A stretch of DNA of 64,000 nucleotides from Apteryx mantelli (GCF_036417845.1 NC_089979.1:120375415-120439414); one strand, 5' to 3'; shown: positions 1-12,389, counted from the stretch's first letter. Numbers and translations are program-made. The notes: generated by a model not told the origin, from the sequence alone.

Positions 1-1052
1 AATCTTAAAGGATATTAAGTAATGTATGTTCTATTATATCATGTAATTATTCTTTTTTTCTTTCCTTAGTTGCCTATTATTATGGTGGTTGCTTTCTCTA
101 TGTGCATTATTTGCTTGCTAATGGCTGGTAAGTCACTATTTAGTGTAACTTCACAAAATTATCTTGCTTGTGTGTTGGGTTTCTTTTTTTTTTCTTTTTT
201 CCTTTGTTAGTTTCTAACAGCCATTTAATAAACAAACAATTTAGTATATATTTGCTTGTTTCTCAGTCATACTAAAATGTATCTGAGCATGGCTCTGGAG
301 ACTGAGGGTCAGCACTACATCATTAATGTGGAAAAACTGAGGTACTATAGAAAATAAAGCCAAAACTTTAGAAGTCATTTAGGTGTGATTTAATTGCCCA
401 AACACCGAGTCAGTTGCACCTAAGTTGGACATCTAGTTTTATTATAGGCTGGATGAATCCCTTTACAAATGCCTACCTAATTCTGGGCAGAAAGGCAATC
501 CAGATAAGTCAGATGCAGGCATAGACTTGCTCTGACAGATGTCCCCCTTAATCTAAATCTGTGTTGCAAATCGTGCAGTTCTTGCATTTTGCCTTTGCCT
601 TGAATTTTGTAACATGAGTGCCAGCGGAGTACTTGACTCCATGACCTCTGTAGCTGTGTGTTTCAAGTGCTCTTGGAGTTCTGTGTGGCAAACAGCAGAA
701 TGCTAGCTTAAGAACAAATAGCCGTGGCTTGTCAGCTTCTGTGGAAGGAGTTATAAAAATGGTTTAACAAAAGCCCCTAGTACCTGCGGAAATGCTTTCA
801 ACTTCATTTGATGGCAGATCTCTGTGGGAGGGCTTGGACTATTTTGCTGTTGTACTAGAATACTCTCATTGGTAATGAGAGGTAACAAACTGAACTGTTT
901 ATCAACTCTTCTCAGGTGATACATGGACTGAGACACTGGCCTATGTGCTGTTCTGGGGAAGTGCAAGCTTTGGAACTTTTGCTATCATCCTTTACAACGG
1001 CAAGGATTTTGTAGATGCACCCAAACTGGTCCAGAAAGAGAAGATGGACTGA
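1..1052 (+). CDS. SACM1L: SACM1L C-terminal end (last two coding exons, gene enters from the left)
   Basis: Phosphatidylinositol-4-phosphate phosphatase SAC1, an integral ER/Golgi membrane enzyme that removes the 4-phosphate from PI4P. Only the C-terminal tail is present; the catalytic Sac domain lies left of the window. The penultimate exon is 70-127 (acceptor ag at 68-69, donor gtaagt at 128), encoding the hydrophobic run [18 protein letters not shown], the first of two membrane segments. The last exon is 916-1052, joined in phase 1, and encodes a second membrane segment (around [19 protein letters not shown]) then the tail to TGA at 1050-1052. The protein ends KEKMD, a KxKxx-type COPI retrieval signal, which agrees with the known ER/Golgi cycling of SAC1. 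Sequence and exon borders match the vertebrate protein; I see no disruption. The intron 128-915 holds nothing I recognise. Confidence 0.95.
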
Positions 1053-2170
1053 ATTTGTGTGTGTGGAAAGCGGCTTGGTACAGAGGATTCCTTGAGCCAC
1101 AGCTGGAGTCTCTACTGACCTGCTTTCCACACCGAATAGTGGTCTTTTTAATGCTCATCCTTGGCAGCACAGGGAGAAAGTAAATGTTGTCTTTGGTGGT
1201 GGTAGCTTTCAGCTGAGATCTGATTCTACAGTCTTAGTTGCAATGGTCTTTGGAATATTGCATTAGCGGAGGAGGCTCCACCCGCACCAAGATAATTCAA
1301 AGATAAAAGTCAGCTTTGTGATATCTGGAATGTTATAAGCTACAAATGGGCTGGATAAGTTCACAGTCCACCTGGGTAGATTCAGCTAAATTTTTGATCT
1401 CTAGTTTGACAGGAGAGAGCTCTGATTCTGTTCATGTGTCAACATACCCAGATGTTGAAGTATTAATAAAAGAGGGGTCTGATCATGTTCTTTGAGCAAA
1501 TATGGCTTCATGCCAATAACTTGTTCTTAGATTTACAGCTGGATTATATTTGTTGTAATTAAAGTCCATGTTAAGGAGTCCTTTGTGCATTTTTATGTAT
1601 TTTTCACTAAATATAAAGGATTGTTGAATCCTAATGCTTCTCTTCTAAAATGAGCTTTGCGTCCTGTGTTATCTAGGACTGATGCAATATTCTACTAATC
1701 ATTGTTTGGGTGAAAGGACAATGTTTTTGGATGCTTCTGAAGTTGCAAATGTCTTGCACTGTTTCAATACTGCAGTCTTTAGATGACGATTCATTAGTTA
1801 GAGAGTTAAGATATAGAATCTTCTTTCTAAAGATGTAAATGAAATCAAAGAATGTAAACTCCTTTGCAGTGTTTATTGAACCCTCCTTATGCTAAAGGTC
1901 CAAAGTACACCACTATTTTAAGAATGGTCACAAGATAAAAGATGAACTTCATATTGTTTTGCTAGTCAGCTGCTTCTGTATTTTTTTTTGGTTATGTTAG
2001 AATAATTTATGGAAGAAGGAGTAACAACCTGAGGAGAAAGTGTTAGGCTAAACGCCATGTTTGCACTTGGGAGCAATAGCTTGCTTTTCATGCATGATGT
2101 TGTAACACACTCTTTAAAAACAAAACAAAACTAAGCTACAAAATAATTTGTGCTGATTAACAATAAATGT
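1053..2170 (+). other. SACM1L: SACM1L 3' UTR with candidate poly(A) signals
   Basis: Non-coding sequence after the SACM1L stop. AATAAA hexamers occur on the + strand at 1465-1470 and 2162-2167, with another at 2978-2983, so alternative 3' ends are possible. Which one is used cannot be decided from the sequence. There is no long open frame and no recognised repeat. Confidence 0.5.
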
Positions 2171-4410
2171 GTGTCTTTAAACTTAGTGCTTCCAAGCTGT
2201 ATAAAAATAAGTAATCCTAATCAAGGACCAATTTTAAACTATTTTGTCACTTATTTTATATGGTTTGTTCAAAACCAGACATGAAACCTGCTTAAGGCGC
2301 TGTGCATTGTTTAATATTTCCTGTAAGTACAGCTGTATATTCAGATTGCAATTATAAAGTTTAAATGGGGAGAAGGGAGAAACATGTAGAATACTAGGGC
2401 TAGCACAGTTGTTACTATTGAAGCTAGAACACAAAAACACTGATACTGCAGTGTTTCGTTGTGTTATAACTGAAAATATGTACAGATTTTTGCAATTGTT
2501 AACTGTTCATTTTAACCTTGAATGTTTCTGGAGGCCTCTCTGGGTTTTGTTTAAACATAATCTGTTCATAAGCACTAGTAATTGCAAAGTATCTGTTTGC
2601 TTTTAGATGCTGTAATGGAAATACCAGTTGAAACAGTTAACTGGAAAATCCTCTAACTTAAAATTTTCCGACATGAACTCCATAATGGATATAAAGTATA
2701 AGAACATCATAGACTAAATATCTTAAAGTACTGGGGGTTTATGGCTCACTGGCAGGTGGCATTTGAAACTTGCTTCAATTGTCTTGCAGTCTGTAACTAG
2801 ATATTTGCGTCTTTGGTGAAGAACTTCTTGCAACAAAGACCAAACTTGAATTGCTAGTATAAACATGTTGTAAGACATAGAATAATGTAGGTTTTCAAAG
2901 TCGAAGGGCATCTGTATTTCAGTGCTTTGCAAAGAGTCTGTATTTCTAAAATCACAAACGGTGTACTCATAAATGACAATAAAATGTCCAACTTTTCTAT
3001 ATACTGTCAATTGCATTTAGTGTTTCGGAGTGGACTTTTTCCAAGTTGTTCCTTAAGAACCATTTCTCACCAAGAAGGATGCTTCCATTTTGTTGCAGTT
3101 CATAGCATATAAAGATTCTGCTGTTTCAGTGCTTAAATATTGATGATCTTGCACCCAACACCAAGTGTTTTCATTAGCATCATGTTCTGTTCTTCTTTGC
3201 CAATTCTGTATCTTAAATTTCAGAGAACTGTTGTGGGTGGGTTTTTCTTAGGATTAATTGCAAGCCTCACCTCTTCTCACTTTTCAAGGCTTTCCCTCTC
3301 TCTTCCCTTACAAGACTAATTTTGGATGTGTGTGGGGGGGTTTTTTTTGTTGTTTTTTCAGTCACAGTAATAGGCACTCGAGATGAAAATTCAAGTCACT
3401 ATCTTTTTTCCCTCCCTTACTGCAGATAGGCCTCAGGGTTTTTCTTGTATTTTTTCCATTCTTGTGTTGCAGTATGTTAGACAAACCCATGGGTTTATTG
3501 GAAGCTGTGAAATCCTTGAGAAATGCACTTGTCTAAAGGCAGAGGCTCTGAACAGGCTGTTTCTGAATTACTAAGGAAATAATAGTCTAGACTAGTATTT
3601 AGTGGAGCTTGACCCTATTTAAAATTTAGATGACTGGATGTGCACATTCATACACAATGTTTGCTAGTAAAATTTTATACTGGTAGAACAAATTTGTCCT
3701 GAAGCCATTAGTTTAAAAAGGGGCAAATAGTTCTTTAAACTTTGTCATCTTTTTGGGGGGGAGTAAACTTTAAACTTTAGAGCAACTTTACTAGGAAACA
3801 TCTTGGAAAGATATTGAAATATGTGCCTGAAATGTAAGGCAAATGTAGCTGCAGAACTCCCTACATTACAAATAGGAAATGAAGTGCAGTAGCATTTGTT
3901 TGTGAATCTACTTCCACTTGAAGCCCTTTTTTTTTCCTTTTTTTTTTGGATTCTTTTCATATTTAAGTGCATGCGCTCTCTCTCCTGTGTCTTGTTTCTT
4001 TTCTCTTCCTCTCATTAAACTTTTAGGCAAAAAAGGAAATCCAAGAAAAAGGGTGGGGGGAAGGCACTTACTCTTTCCCTGCTCCCCTGTGGTCAAATCC
4101 CACCACCCATCATAATCTCGGAGGGGTGGGGGATAGGGGGTGGCTTTTCACCATCCCCAATTGATCCTTAGGGCCTAGGTCATCTCATATGTCAGAAACA
4201 GTCATTTTATGAGACAAACTGTTTATATCAACGATTTTTACCTCAGGGATTTTTTTTTTTTTGATGGTGGCAGTGGGTACTACATAAAGGAAAAACTAAC
4301 TCCGAGCTGTGACTGGAGTCCTATTATTGGTTATTCTACCTGGCCCTATTTATCCTGGCGTACTTTAATGACAAAAAAATACATATATAGAGAGTGAGTT
4401 TTTTTTTAAG
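2171..4410. other. SACM1L-SNRPD1 intergenic spacer
   Basis: AT-rich spacer between the end of SACM1L and the SNRPD1 CpG island. Short open frames on both strands (60-97 codons) have no splice or family support. T-rich runs occur near 3350 and 3930-3950. I see no gene here; the first AATAAA at 2978 could still belong to a long SACM1L transcript. Confidence 0.5.
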
Positions 4411-4492
4411 CTCGCCCTCCCCTCGCCCTCCCCTCGCCCTCCCCTCGCCCTCCCCTCGCCCTCCCCTCGCCCTCCCCTCGCCCTCCCCTCGC
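4411..4492. repeat. 11-bp minisatellite in the SNRPD1 promoter region
   Basis: About 7.5 perfect tandem copies of CTCGCCCTCCC, ending where the CpG island begins and about 210 bp before the SNRPD1 start codon. The pyrimidine/purine strand asymmetry makes it a candidate for G-quadruplex or triplex formation and length polymorphism. It gives stop-free frames on both strands that should not be taken as genes. Confidence 0.95.
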
Positions 4493-5030
4493 GCTGCTGG
4501 GGGGCGGGGCCGCCCCTTCCGGCGTCTGCGCGGCGCCGCTTCCGCCCATTCATTCTGCTCGGCGGCTGCCGCTTCCTGGCGCCAGTGGCGGCGCGGCCTG
4601 CTCGCCGGAGGCCTCCGCCCGCCCCAGGTCTCCTCTGCCCGCTGGGGCCGCCGCCGCCGCTCCCCGCGCAAGGCCGCCGGGCCGCAGCGCCTGCCTCCCG
4701 CCGCCATGAAGCTCGTCAGGTGAGCGGATGGAGGCGGATGGAGGCGGCCGGGCCTGGCGGCGGCGGGGGGGAAGAGAGCCGCGCTCGGCGCCGCCCCCGC
4801 GCTAACGGTCGCCTCGCGGGCGCCCCTCCCCCGACGGCCGTTGAGGCCTAAACGCCCGGCGGGGTCCTGCGGGGAAAGGCCTGGCCTTGCTGGGGAAACG
4901 CGGCGGGGGCAGCGCGCGGGTGCGAGCGCGGGGTTAAGTAGCAGCCGCCCAGTCTGCCCACTGCGGCCGCGGGGCAGGATCCGCCGTTTGGGGGGGGGGG
5001 GGGGGGGGGGTTGTGTCATCGTGCTCTCGC
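4480..5030 (+). promoter_or_regulatory. SNRPD1: CpG-island promoter of SNRPD1
   Basis: Very GC- and CpG-rich block spanning the first coding exon (4706-4719) and the start of intron 1, abruptly different from the AT-rich DNA on either side. This is typical of a broad, TATA-less housekeeping promoter. The start site is not resolvable by eye; it should lie between the minisatellite (ends 4492) and the ATG at 4706. The downstream edge carries an uninterrupted run of 21 G at 4990-5010. Confidence 0.75.
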
Positions 5031-8000
5031 GCACTGCGTTAACTAAACGCGAGATCTGGAAGCGTTCTCTTTGTAAACGTGAGAGGTGCGGGCGCTTACG
5101 TGCCTCGGTTTTCTCTAATATTGGGTATTCTTTGATGTTGCGTGCTCAGGCTTCATGTGGGAGTAAAAAAAGAAACCTTTTTTAATTTCTAGGTTTTTAA
5201 TGAAACTCAGTCATGAGACTGTGACCATCGAACTGAAGAATGGGACACAGGTGCATGGAACTATCACAGGTATGGCCTGACGGCAAAGACTGTGGCAGCG
5301 TATCGGCTGTTCCTTTTCTGCTGATAATTGGCAATTGTGGTTTGGTTTGAGCTTTTTTGTTTCGTACTCTTTGTTGTGGGGACCTTCTCTGGTAGAAACA
5401 GATGATGATCCTTCTAGCTTGTATCCTTTTACAAGTATCAGGTGTGTTTTTGGCAGAAGAGTCCGGACATTTGCAGGAGCTACTAGAAATACAGCGAAGA
5501 ACTTTGACCAGCCAGCTTTCTGCAGACAATCATCATCTTTGGCCTGGTAGCAGGGCCAGTTCACCTGTGGTCAAACTTACGCTGTTGATATATTTTTGTA
5601 ATACACTTTCTGTTCATAAAGCGCTGCTGGGAGACAGTGGATTGATTGTAGTACTTGCTGGGAGCCTCTGAGTCAGATGGTCTCTTGGGCTTTGTTTACA
5701 AATAAGCTTAGGGAAAAATGAAGTAAACTTTTGCAAACTGTTTTGTTAGCAAATCTGAAGTAAGCATGATCTACTCCCAGAATTTTAGCAGCATGATAAT
5801 GTTGGTAAGCTAGTTTTACCACCATATCAAGCTGGCAGTGGTATGCAGTTAAATCTCTGTAAGACGTTTCAGTACATCTGATTTTGATTTGTAAAATTGT
5901 TGTAAGCTATAGTCATATAAGAACTTTATAGTAGAGCCACCCACAGAGGATTTTTTTCTGTCTGTGGTAGACAGATAAATGGCAAATGTTAAATGTTCAC
6001 ATAGGCTGTAGATGATTTTAATCTAAAAGAGAATTATTTCTTTTGAGTGTATCTTTGCTCTGTTTAAGGTGACTTGGTATAGGAATGTATCTTTACATAA
6101 ACTTGCATTAATTTCATGAAACTGGTTTGAAAACATGTAGCTTGATGATGGATACTGGGCAAAAAGGAATCCTGGTGTCAAGAATCTGGTTCCCAGCTGT
6201 TGTCAGAGGTTTATCATGTAATCACCTAAATTTGTGTTTTAATGTCTAGGGAGGGGCATAATCTATAAATTGTGCTAATTATAAAATGAGTGTGCACCTT
6301 TATATCACTGAACTGAAAGCTATGGGGTAAGCCTTTATGGTTCATTATCAATATCAGTTTTTCATATTTTTAAATATATGTGGACTTTTTTTTTGCTTTC
6401 ATAATGTCAGAGACTGGTATTGCTCTGAGAATATTCATGTTAGAATTACTTCAGGGACAGTCAGGTGTATATGTGTGGGTTATGCTGTTGTTAATAAAGC
6501 AAACTCTTGTGGATAAGTTGATGAACTTGGTCGCCTTTCCTTCCCCTACTCCAGACTGCTTTTAGAAGCTCTTCTGCCCTGACGTTGTTTGTAGCAAAGT
6601 TCAAATTTGGCAGTTTGCAGAGTTGTATTTCTGGCAATTGCTGAAGTTCTTTTTTGGCCAGTAGCAATCTGTTTAGATTTGGCAGGGTTAAAAACTGTTG
6701 AATGTGGCATTATTCTGCAAGCCAGGTCCATCAGCTTTGGTTAGTACCTGAATGCACCACCCTGGTATCTGATTGCAGCATGCTCTATCAAACACAACTA
6801 GGTGGGAGGCAAACAATGTCTCCTGCTGACCTTGGTGCTCTTGCAGGCCGAGTTATTGACCAAAGCCTTGTGTCCTGCTAAGAGTCTGTAAAAGCTTGGG
6901 GTGGAACCCATATTTTTGAAGTGACACTTTTCCCTTTACACTGGTGCATAAGCCGTGTTAATATTTGCTGTGACATCTGCAAAATCTCCTGTTCCTCCCA
7001 GTGTATCAGCTGGCCAGAGCAGGCACGCTGAAGGGGCAGGGTTTATGTTACACATACCTTACACAAATAAGGAGACGGATCAGGTGGGTTACAGACGTTG
7101 GAGAACTGTTTTCTTTAAGTCTAGATCTAGAATTGGTGTGGGGGGATAGAAGAAATACTTGGAGGTCACAAGTGCGTTTGCTGTGAACTTTGGAGCTCTG
7201 CTAAGCTCCTTTGGTGGTTAGGCTGAATTCATAAAAGTATGAAACACCTTTAAAGGCACAGCACAGTGATTCCGGTTCTGGTCGAGTGTTCATTTATATT
7301 ATTGCCTTGGTGAAACACTTGTCTTCCAGTTTGTCTTTCCATATTTGTGAAATGAGACAATAATTGCTTTCAGCTCACAGAGTTGTTTGTACACACACTT
7401 TGAATACACTAAAAATTTTGCTTGTGTGGGTGCCCCGTCACTGAATTAGTGGATATTTGTAAATTATAATTTCTATCTTTTGTCTAAATTTTTCGTTCTG
7501 GAAAAATTAATCTCACTTTGATCTTTGTAGTTAGAGATCAAATCCCATGCAAGGCTTGTGATGTTCAAAAACAAAATTAATATAGGGATTGAATGATGAC
7601 ACTTCTTATGGCTGTTACTCAGTATATGCACCCAGCTGAGATTGTTTTGGAGTGTGCATATTACTGTGCACAGTGGATACAGTAACGGTTCCATGGGGGA
7701 GCAAAGAGCTGTTGTGGGTCAGCTGTTCAGCACTGAGTTAGTAACAGCAATGATTGTCCCTTACCGTAATGTATTTTATGTACTTTTAAAGAAGACAGTA
7801 AACTACTATAAGATGTATTTTATCAGAAAATGAATGCTGCTTTGACAGCTGGACTTCTTCAAAGCTTACAGAAAGAGGAAATGATCAGTTTCTTCCTCCT
7901 CAGAGGTATTCTTGCTTTTTTTAAAGTAAAAAAGCTAGTATTGAACTTCTGTAATAAGTGGTAGTTTATTTATTGCTCAAAGGAACCATTTTAATCATTT

Positions 8001-11000
8001 ACAAAATTGCTATGCCTGTCTTAGATCTAGATGAAGATCTCTGATAGTATTGTACAGATAGTAGTAAATGGATCTTCCATCAAAAAATGTACGGTAAGTT
8101 GTTGAGGACAGTTACTAATGAATGATCCAGCATAAATTAAGAGACAAAAGACGTGTTTATGTTCACTTGGAGGCTTAATTAGTGAATGGCATAGATCCAG
8201 AAGCGAGTGTTAATGAACAGCATACATCTAGAAGCAGGTGTATACTTAAAAAATGGCCCATTGTGCCAAAAGTGACCATCTTGTACGCCTTCATCCCTGA
8301 AATAAGACTTTTATTGTTTCAGGAGTGGATGTCAGTATGAATACGCACCTCAAAGCAGTGAAAATGACGCTGAAGAACAGAGAGCCTGTACAGCTGGAGA
8401 CCCTGAGTATTCGAGGGAATAACATTCGCTACTTCATTCTGCCAGACAGTTTGCCGCTGGATACCTTGCTAGTGGATGTTGAACCCAAAGTCAAATCCAA
8501 GAAAAGAGAAGCAGGTTAGTTTGTGATTTCCCAGTCCCCTTTCTTTGTTCTACGCTACGCAACAATGGTTTTGGCTGGCTTTGGGTCAGTGTATGCGTTT
8601 TAGTACTTTGACTCTGCAGTCATCCTGTAAAACATCTGATTAGAATATCTTAATTTCTGCATTTGGCAGCTAGTTCTTTCATCTTTGTTTGATGGTTTGA
8701 TACTGATATTGCAAGTCTGCCTTGCCTCCTTCTTAGCATCTGTAAGATCTCCTTTCGTGTGAAATGATGTATATAGCTCATCATATGTCCGTGTAAAAAA
8801 TGCAAATATTTCTAAGCTTGAAGAAATATTAACCTATCACATTTTCAGAGGTGACACCGAAAAGGCTTACATTTCCTCTTCTCAAAATGTCTGCTGTGTT
8901 TCTCCACTTTGTATGGGGAACTTCATATAGCCTAATAAGAAAGTACAGAATGGCCTCTTGAACAGTGCTGGATACTTAGCTGAAATATTGCTTGGTAGTG
9001 GGTAAAAATAAACTGTAGGAGAACTGAATTTGAGGGAATTTGGAATCGCAGTGAGTCTACACTGTATTCCCATGAGTAGTTTTCCAGTGTTCCACTGTAT
9101 GTGGTCTTCCCGGGAATTGTATTTAGTTTTTCTCGAAAGGCTGTTGAGCAAAAACCTTTCCTTACAAACCTAACAGTATAGCGAATACTTCAGTTTTAGT
9201 CCATGCTATTAAAATTTAACATTTAATAAACTCCAGGAAATCTGTAGGTGTGTGTTCAGGCAATAACAATTTTGCACAATGCTTGATCTTGGTGTTTTTT
9301 AAATAATTTTTTTAAGTGAAAGCTTAATTATGCTCTGAAATAATGTCTTTTCATTTCTCCTGTAATTGGTGTTTGAGTATTTGGATCTGCAGTCTTTGAC
9401 CCATGTGTACGTTATAATTGGTCAGAGGTAGTGTGTTTACCTTATTGAAATGGTATGAGGCACCCTCAGGTCTGTACTTTCCAAAGCGCAAATTGTTGTG
9501 GCTGCAGTCTTCATTGAGAGCGAGTATGAAGCTCCTGGAAGGGTTTTGCTCCACTTGCATCCATTAAAAATAAACCGACCACATGGTGAAGTTGGAACAT
9601 GGTTGGATTGCTTTTTTCTGAACCTCGCTTTTTGCACCTTGACTGTGCTGAAGCTCTCTCAGCTGTATTGCATTGCACTTTACCTTAATCTGTAAATGCT
9701 TTGGGTGTCAAAAGTTTTAATGCGTGGTCTCTCCTTGGCAAATGAAAATGTTGATGGGAGGCAGGAATGCTGGCTGAGAGGTGTGTGACACTTTCACAGT
9801 GGGCCTGAGTGTGCTGGTGCTTCTCAGTGGACATAATTGTCTACTGGTGCATGTGGATGCTGTAATCATTTAGTCAGGCTTTTGATACTTCAGTGTATTT
9901 TACAAAGGGTCAGTCTGTTATCGGCAAAACAAATGAAGTCTTGATTCTTAGAGACTTTTGTCCTGTCTCTCTGCTCCTTCATTTCTTTACCATGTTTCTA
10001 ACCTACATGCTGTCAGATGGAACAGAATAACTGTTAAGGCCTGTTTCTTAAATGTGGGCGGTAGGGTGCATCTCTTACCTAACCACCCACTTCCACAAAA
10101 TTTTAAGTGTCTTGATACCTTTGCAAACCCTACACTGACAAGTTTGTCTGAAATTAAGCAGTAATTTCAGAAGTTTTTAGAGGGACCTGGCAACCTGATG
10201 GAACAGGACTTATTTCCTTAGGAATTTGGGGTAAAATGACACTTTATCATCACATGGAACATATGACCTCCAGCAGTCCCTTGCAACCTAAATTATTCTG
10301 TGAATCTGTTTTCCTTTTACCATGCCATGAAATAGTAGTATTTAAAAGGAAGGAGCACAGAGCCAGGATGTTGGTCGGATAATCGTATACAAAATTGGTA
10401 GAGGCATTGTTGAAAATAGTAGGAACTGTTTGGTGCTGGGATCCTTTAGAAATGCAGCCATTTCACATGGCTAAATGAAAGAGAGTGCACTTGAGAATCT
10501 TACAGTGTATTAAAATGGGCACCTCCCTTTCCCAGTGTGCTAAAAAACAAACAAACAAAAAATAAAACACACAATATGAGCTGTGGTAATAAACCTGCTG
10601 TGTTGTGATGAATAGTAGACCAAGTGCAGGAATGTCTTACATATTCTGCTTCTGTTTTCTGAAAAACTAGACTTCTATCAAAAGAAAGAAAAGAGGAATC
10701 AGGACTCCGTCAAACTATCATAACATTTGGAAATGGCCAGCTGTGCCACTATATCCCCTTGTTATCTTGAGTGAAGCCAAACATAAACTGTTGTCCATGG
10801 AAGTTGTATGCTGAAAAATCTAATACGAAATATGAAAATACTGTCTGGAATATACTGAGAATTACCAGAGTTCATATCTGACTTATTGCTTACATGCGAT
10901 GAGACATAATGTTGTTTGTGCTTGATACAGAATGTTTTAGTCAAAATTCAAATGTTTCTAGGTCTCATTTGATTCATCCTTTTTGTTTTATTTGCACAGT

Positions 11001-11076
11001 TGCTGGAAGAGGCCGTGGCCGAGGCCGTGGGAGAGGCAGAGGTCGTGGAAGAGGAAGAGGAGGTCCAAGACGATAA
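4706..11076 (+). CDS. SNRPD1: Small nuclear ribonucleoprotein Sm D1 (complete, 4 exons)
   Basis: SmD1 is one of seven Sm proteins that form the ring on U1, U2, U4 and U5 snRNAs; it is assembled with the SMN/PRMT5 machinery in the cytoplasm and then works in the nuclear spliceosome. Coding exons: 4706-4719, 5193-5269, 8323-8514, 11000-11076, all with GT-AG borders and consistent phase, total 360 nt = 119 aa plus TAA, the expected full length. The start ATG has a ccgcc lead and begins [20 protein letters not shown]; the Sm1 motif follows (roughly residues 10-45, with [10 protein letters not shown]) and Sm2 around residues 55-80 ([13 protein letters not shown]). Exon 4 encodes the tail: VA, nine GR dipeptides, then GGPRR; the arginines are the known symmetric-dimethylation substrate. 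Introns of about 0.47, 3.05 and 2.5 kb show this is the ancestral-type intron-bearing gene, not a retrocopy. Its position between SACM1L and SLC6A20 differs from human. Confidence 0.97.
4990..5010. repeat. G21 homopolymer in SNRPD1 intron 1
   Basis: Uninterrupted run of 21 G on the coding strand, about 270 bp downstream of the first donor site. Such a run can form G-quadruplex in DNA and nascent RNA and is prone to length change and sequencing error, so the exact count is uncertain. Confidence 0.9.
7285..7410 (+). repeat. MIR-like SINE fragment in SNRPD1 intron 2
   Basis: The stretch resembles the MIR/CORE-SINE body: a 'cctyggtgaaacacttgtctt' like segment, then 'catatttgtgaaatgagacaataat' like text and 'cacagagttgttt', matching in order the familiar MIR pattern of a CTTGG...CACTT segment, TTTGTAAAATGGG-type segment and a CATAGGGTTGTT-type segment. 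It is well diverged, as expected for an amniote-old insertion. Confidence 0.55.
8181..8242. repeat. Diverged approximately 31-bp tandem duplication in SNRPD1 intron 2
   Basis: Two adjacent copies: agtgaatggcatagatccag... starting at 8181 and a related atgaacagcatacatctaga... starting near 8212, each ending in a 'gaagc' plus 'gtgt' segment. Roughly a fifth of positions differ, so it is an old local duplication about 80 bp before exon 3. No function is apparent. Confidence 0.55.
10251..10309 (+). repeat. CR1 LINE 3'-end fragment in SNRPD1 intron 3
   Basis: Contains 'gacctccagcagtccc', 'ttgcaacctaaattattctg' and 'tgaatctg', in the order and spacing of the conserved 3' end of avian CR1 elements (consensus ends in an ATTCTATGA-type octamer repeat; here attctgtgaatctg). 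CR1 is the dominant avian LINE and is usually 5'-truncated, as here. Some upstream sequence from about 10170 may belong to the same copy. Confidence 0.75.
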
Positions 11077-11155
11077 CTTTTCACCACAACTGTTACCAAA
11101 TTCTGGGCAATTTTGGATAGTTTTTGTACAGGTCTTGTTTACGGTGTCCATTTTT

Positions 11156-11161
11156 AATAAA
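11156..11161 (+). terminator. SNRPD1: SNRPD1 poly(A) signal
   Basis: AATAAA 80 bp after the SNRPD1 stop, followed by a GT/T-rich stretch (aaaaagttgtctttcttttgtt), the usual arrangement for a cleavage site at roughly 11175-11185. The short 3' UTR fits a small housekeeping gene. Confidence 0.85.
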
Positions 11162-11184
11162 CTGAAATGTGAAAAAGTTGTCTT

Positions 11185-12389
11185 TCTTTTGTTAGGTAAG
11201 CCTGGAGGGGGGGGGAGGGGGACATGTTTTATTCCTAGAGGCTGTTGCAGACTAAGCATGTCTTGTTGGTGTTGGTTATCCCTGTCAAGATCCTACCCAC
11301 CCCCAAGTGCTGTAAAACTCTCTGTTGCTCTTTGCCCCAAGCTGGGATACTTGTGTTGGTGTGCTGTAATAATGTTTGTTTGAAATGAATCCCTATTTTA
11401 TAAGGCAACTGCCATCTTCTAATTACATAATTAAGACACTATATTAAGAACCAGTATCCTGTGAATGTGTCTTTAATGTTGTTTTTCAGAGTGACCTCTT
11501 TAAAGTTCATAGATAGAATTTTGCTGTTTTCTATTCAGTGAAGCTCAAAAATTTACCATGTTATTTTCTTTATAAAACATTCACATAAGGAAATTAATCA
11601 GTACTATAGAACTGCTGGACTGCTGCCTCTCCATGGTTAAAATTAAAACATCCTTGGAGGAGAACTTTGCTAAAGCTGATTATGTGGCATGATACTCTTA
11701 AGCTATATCACAGATATCTTCCAGTGTGTAGTGCATCCCTTGAAAAAATGAATGGCACAGTACGTAATTACATACTGGAATTAGATGTTCACTTCTTTTG
11801 GAAATAAGAGAATTTCTGCAGCTTATATATAAAATGCTTTGCTGGGCACAAATATAAAAGAAACAATATTGGCTGTATTTATCTCAGATACCTCAGATAC
11901 TGATTTTTCTTTTGTAGAAAAGGAATTATTACATTCACAACATAAAACTTCAAAAGATTAAATATAGATGTCATTTCAAATAGCCTGCATGTTAAGTTTG
12001 ACTCTTCTGAAGGGTAAGGATACCAGTACTTCAGTGAAAGAACATACCTAGTTCGTTGCTCGTGCTACAGGCTGGAAAAGAACAACTAAATGTTACCTAA
12101 TTAGCCAATATGCTGGTTAATTTGTGCTAAGTAGCATTTTGTGAGCTGCTGTTCTGTCCCCCCCCCCCCCCTTTACAGAGGCCTTCTTAAAGCTTCATCT
12201 GTTACAGAAGAGCTTTTTTCTGTTTTTTCTGAACTGTTGTGGGACCTCCCAAGAGCACTTTGGTAAATATAGCACCCGAGGTTCTCAAATCTATAATCAG
12301 CTGCTACAAATACAGGTTGCTGTGGTCTTCCAGAAGTGCCCAGTCACTGGCCCTGTGGGAAAGGTCTTCATGAGTCCAGGGCTCTGCGT
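11185..12389. other. SNRPD1-SLC6A20 convergent interval, including SLC6A20 3' UTR
   Basis: About 1.2 kb between two stop codons read toward each other. It must hold the 3' UTR of SLC6A20 (- strand). Minus-strand poly(A)-signal candidates are sparse: AATAAA complement TTTATT at 11228-11233 and an ATTAAA-type signal near 11472. If the first is used, the SLC6A20 transcript ends within about 70 bp of the SNRPD1 cleavage region. A C14 run lies at 12158-12171. No other gene is seen. Confidence 0.5.

Noticed and set aside
4336-5034. 232-codon minus-strand frame over the SNRPD1 promoter
   Set aside because: It translates the 11-bp minisatellite and CpG island; composition alone explains it.
4706-11076. 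SNRPD1 as a processed retrocopy
   Set aside because: Three GT-AG introns in consistent phase, a CpG-island promoter and a poly(A) signal show a normal gene.
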